A stretch of DNA of 35,645 nt from Lachnospiraceae bacterium (GTDB taxonomy: Bacteria; Bacillota; Clostridia; Lachnospirales; Lachnospiraceae), in contig JAAUZX010000091.1 in assembly GCA_014804365.1 (NCBI GenBank), positions 1 through 35,645 of the forward strand. The letters run 5' to 3'. Below, piece by piece: positions 33,325-35,645 of the stretch (its first letter is position 1; every line of letters begins with the position of its first letter). The position numbers were made by a program, and so were the translations under genes. Below the pieces are notes generated by a model that made no database searches, had not been told where the DNA came from, and worked only from the letters and a program-made list of their open reading frames with translations.

Positions 33325-33810
33325 TTACATTGGTACATCAAAAGAACCGGATAAGATTTCCTGAAAATCACCGGAAATATCAACACTCGCCGGTGTGATA
33401 ATAAAGATATAATGTGATATCTTCTGCAGATTGCCTGAAATAGCAAAGCATGATCCCGATGTAAAATCAATGATCCTCTGCGCAATATCGACATCCAGTC
33501 CTTCCAGATTCAGGACGACGGTTCTGTTCGCAAGAAGCGTTTCCGTAATCTCTCTGGCATCCTCAACCGTAGTAGGCTTGATCACGCAGACCTCCATACC
33601 GGTTCCCGGCATTTTCTTCATCTGTCTCATCGGTGTTACTTTCGGTGTAGATTTCTTAACCGGCCTGTCGTCATCCATAGCGGGATCTTCACGCATCGAG
33701 CTCGGTTTCTTAATCGGTTCCGGTTCATCATCATAGAAATCATCGTCGTAGTATTCGTCTTCTTCATCATTAAGTTTCATTGCATTTAAAAACTTGTCCA
33801 TTACACTCAT
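33325..33810 (-). CDS. sepF: Cell division protein SepF
   Basis: 161 residues from ATG 33810, nine bases after CGGAGG. A short N-terminal membrane-binding helix (MSVMDKFLNAMKL), an acidic linker (EDEYYDDDFYDDEPEP) and the SepF domain (VCVIKPTTVEDAREITETLL, NLEGLDVDIAQRIIDFTSG) appear in order. SepF anchors and bundles FtsZ filaments. It follows yggS, a conserved neighbour. In-frame TTG 33816 is an alternative start. Confidence 0.93.
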   Translation of the reverse strand: MSVMDKFLNAMKLNDEEDEYYDDDFYDDEPEPIKKPSSMREDPAMDDDRPVKKSTPKVTPMRQMKKMPGTGMEVCVIKPTTVEDAREITETLLANRTVVLNLEGLDVDIAQRIIDFTSGSCFAISGNLQKISHYIFIITPASVDISGDFQEILSGSFDVPM

Positions 33811-33864
33811 ATGCAAAAGCCTCCGTCGTTTCGATTTCCTTCATTACGCATTAACTTATGTATA

Positions 33865-34560
33865 CTAAACATTATGATATTGTCTTTCTCCGAAAATACC
33901 GGTTCCGACGCGGATATATGTCGCACCCTCTTCTATCGCGACCTCATAATCTCCGGTCATACCCATAGAAAGTTCTTCCATAAAAACATTATCAATGTTT
34001 TTATGTATTATGTCAACATATATTTGCTTTAATTTTGCAAAATATAGTCTGTTCTCTTCCGAATTCTCAACATATGGTGCTATTGTCATTAATCCTTTAA
34101 TCATGATGTTAGGAAGCTTTGCTATTTCCTCTACAAGAGAAATTGCTTCTTTCGCAGTGGTTCCGAACTTCGTCTCTTCACCCGCCACATTGACTTCCAC
34201 AAGAATAGAAACAGTCACGTTCTTCTTAACCGCTTCCTTGCTGATCTCCTCGGCGAGCCGCAAAGAATCCACGCTGTGAATCAGGAATACCTTATCTACA
34301 ATATATTTTACTTTATTACGCTGTAAATGCCCGATCATATGCCATCTGATATCTCCGGGCAGTTTGTCATATTTATCCATCAGCTCCTGCACTTTATTTT
34401 CGCCGAAATCACGACATCCCAAGTCATATGCTTCCCGCAGCATTTCTACGGGTTTGGTCTTACTGACCGCAATTAACTTCACGTTTTCACGACTGCGTCC
34501 GCTTCTATCACAGGCGGATTTGATATTTTCTTCTACTTGCTGCAGATTATCTCGGATCAT
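33865..34560 (-). CDS. yggS: YggS/YlmE family PLP homeostasis protein
   Basis: 231 residues of an alanine-racemase-like barrel. K34 in AVSKTKPVEM carries pyridoxal phosphate. FGENKVQEL, WHMIGHLQRNKVK and LSMGMTGDYEVAI are standard motifs. It lacks the second racemase domain, as expected. The family balances cellular PLP and amino acid pools. It lies between an HlyD-like gene and sepF, as in other Lachnospiraceae. Confidence 0.95.
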   Translation of the reverse strand: MIRDNLQQVEENIKSACDRSGRSRENVKLIAVSKTKPVEMLREAYDLGCRDFGENKVQELMDKYDKLPGDIRWHMIGHLQRNKVKYIVDKVFLIHSVDSLRLAEEISKEAVKKNVTVSILVEVNVAGEETKFGTTAKEAISLVEEIAKLPNIMIKGLMTIAPYVENSEENRLYFAKLKQIYVDIIHKNIDNVFMEELSMGMTGDYEVAIEEGATYIRVGTGIFGERQYHNV

Positions 34561-34674
34561 AGTTGTTATGTAAACCTTTCCGTAGTTATAAAAGTAGTTA
34601 TGTTATTGCCATCATATATTTTGTTTTTAACTTCTATGTATATCGATTTAGTTGTCGAACAGTATCCCAAACCT

Positions 34675-35645
34675 CTATTCATAAATAAACTGGTTATCGT
34701 TCACCATCGAGGCATCCAATACGATATGATCGTAGACATTTAAGCCGTATACTGTGTTGGATCTCACGACAGAATATTCCTCGTTCTCATAGAGAACATT
34801 TACCTGCTTAAAGTCCGCATATCCTTTGTTAATGTTATATACGCCGGTAAGAGATCCTGTTTTACTAATCTTGTATTTCTCTGTGGATTCCGGCTTGACA
34901 ATATAGTTGTCGGCACGCAGAACCGTATCATCCAGATAATACTCCGTTTCCGTGGCATCATAGATCGTGGTCGGCACAAATTCTGTGGTTGCATTGCCCT
35001 CATCGTCATATGTTTCCAGAAGTACGCCATCGCGGCCGCTGTTACCGCCCTTCGTCAGATATTCTTTGGGAACGATGAAAAACTCCTTCTCCACAATGGC
35101 GGAATTCGGTATCTTAAGTCCTTTTTCATCTTCCAACAACAGCTCGATATCGATAAAGCGGTCATTACAGAAAGTAATCATGGAATTCGTAAATGTCAAT
35201 GAAACCAAGTTGTCTCCCGCCTCATTCGTATGGGTCTCAACCGTGCCCCATGACGTATACTGATTCTTTAAAAACCTGACCTCAACGACCTCCTTCTCCA
35301 CAAGCTGTTCCAGAATATTTTCATCATCTACCTGAATCACGATAGACCAATCCTCGTTGGTGGACAGTTTATATACCGGATCTCCCTTGGCAATCAGTTC
35401 GTTATTGACAAGGTGTTGTTTTTCGTACTGTTTCTGGTCGAAAAGTTCTTTCGTCATATCTTCCGGCTTCAAATTCTCATAGCCGTCAATATAGTATGTA
35501 ACAATTCCGCTTTTGGCCGCATAGCGGTAATTGATGAATGTCGTGCCGGAGGCATCGTTTAATGCGCCTGCATTCTCCAGAATATTATAATTGGATAGTT
35601 TCAATGCCGTTCCTTCCACACTATACTTGAAATTATATACATCCA
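34675..35645 (-). CDS. HlyD-like membrane fusion protein (N-terminus cut off by the window edge)
   Basis: The frame is open to the right edge, with 322 residues seen; a GTG at 35619 is probably internal, since coding continues as DVYNFKYS. The visible part has beta-rich segments (GIVTYYIDGYENLKPEDMTK, LIAKGDPVYKLSTNEDWSIV), a long linker and IPNSAIVEKEFFIVP, a periplasmic-adaptor-like signature. The yggS-sepF neighbourhood commonly has an HlyD-family gene of unknown role. No export ATPase or permease is visible in the window. Confidence 0.65.
   Translation of the reverse strand, partial: DVYNFKYSVEGTALKLSNYNILENAGALNDASGTTFINYRYAAKSGIVTYYIDGYENLKPEDMTKELFDQKQYEKQHLVNNELIAKGDPVYKLSTNEDWSIVIQVDDENILEQLVEKEVVEVRFLKNQYTSWGTVETHTNEAGDNLVSLTFTNSMITFCNDRFIDIELLLEDEKGLKIPNSAIVEKEFFIVPKEYLTKGGNSGRDGVLLETYDDEGNATTEFVPTTIYDATETEYYLDDTVLRADNYIVKPESTEKYKISKTGSLTGVYNINKGYADFKQVNVLYENEEYSVVRSNTVYGLNVYDHIVLDASMVNDNQFIYE

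Overview
The window looks like chromosome of a low-to-moderate GC Gram-positive anaerobe, most likely a Lachnospiraceae-type Clostridium relative. The grounds are strong AGGAGG ribosome sites, TTGACA/TATAAT promoters, an L27 with a cleavable N-terminal extension next to its Prp protease, a SepF/LspA/RluD cluster, and the order radical-SAM-associated protein, RNase G, L21, Prp, L27, Obg, YhbY, NadD, YqeK, RsfS that is typical of these bacteria. No rRNA, tRNA, CRISPR array or intact insertion sequence was seen.

Region by region: 1-882 holds the tail of an unidentified gene and the TIGR03936-type protein. 892-3763 holds accessory genes (TraX-like membrane protein; a MerR regulator, YbjQ-like protein and CPBP protease in one probable operon behind a textbook 19-bp-spacer MerR promoter). 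3894-5785 holds RNase G and a NUDIX hydrolase. 6036-7993 is a YtrA-like GntR/ABC transporter operon with its own operator. 8185-12830 is the ribosome-maturation and NAD cluster, closed by a bidirectional terminator. 13012-16634 has a DUF378 protein, lexA divergent from a YneA-like SOS division inhibitor with four LexA-like boxes between them, and a tyrosine recombinase coupled to a TtcA-family tRNA thiolase. 16822-18999 has an AI-2E family permease, D-aminoacyl-tRNA deacylase and an unknown membrane-anchored protein.

The unusual part is 19013-20704: two tandem units of about 820 bp and the first 52 bp of a third, with no credible coding. Each unit has a roughly 320-bp multibranched foldback, two GC-rich hairpins in which the copies differ by compensatory base-pair changes, a perfect 14-bp hairpin, a cluster of 8-bp iterons (TGTCACAT/TGTCGCAA in copy 1, TGTTACAT in copy 2), and four copies of a CCGACAAGGAAAT-like motif, three of them about 65 bp apart. 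The pattern of pair changes and G.U pairs fits a structured RNA read from the + strand. This is the best candidate here for an undescribed system.

After it, mostly on the - strand: a membrane protein fused to a PstS-like binding domain, a cytidylate-kinase-like protein, a XerD-like recombinase (+) with an internal insertion, a BlaI/M56 sensor pair with a perfect double operator, a GNAT acetyltransferase, a CstA-type transporter with a small unknown neighbour, and a housekeeping run (HlyD-like protein, YggS, SepF, AroB, LspA, RluD). A terminator sits between sepF and aroB, and REP-like palindromes shared with the rsfS 3' region lie between lspA and rluD.
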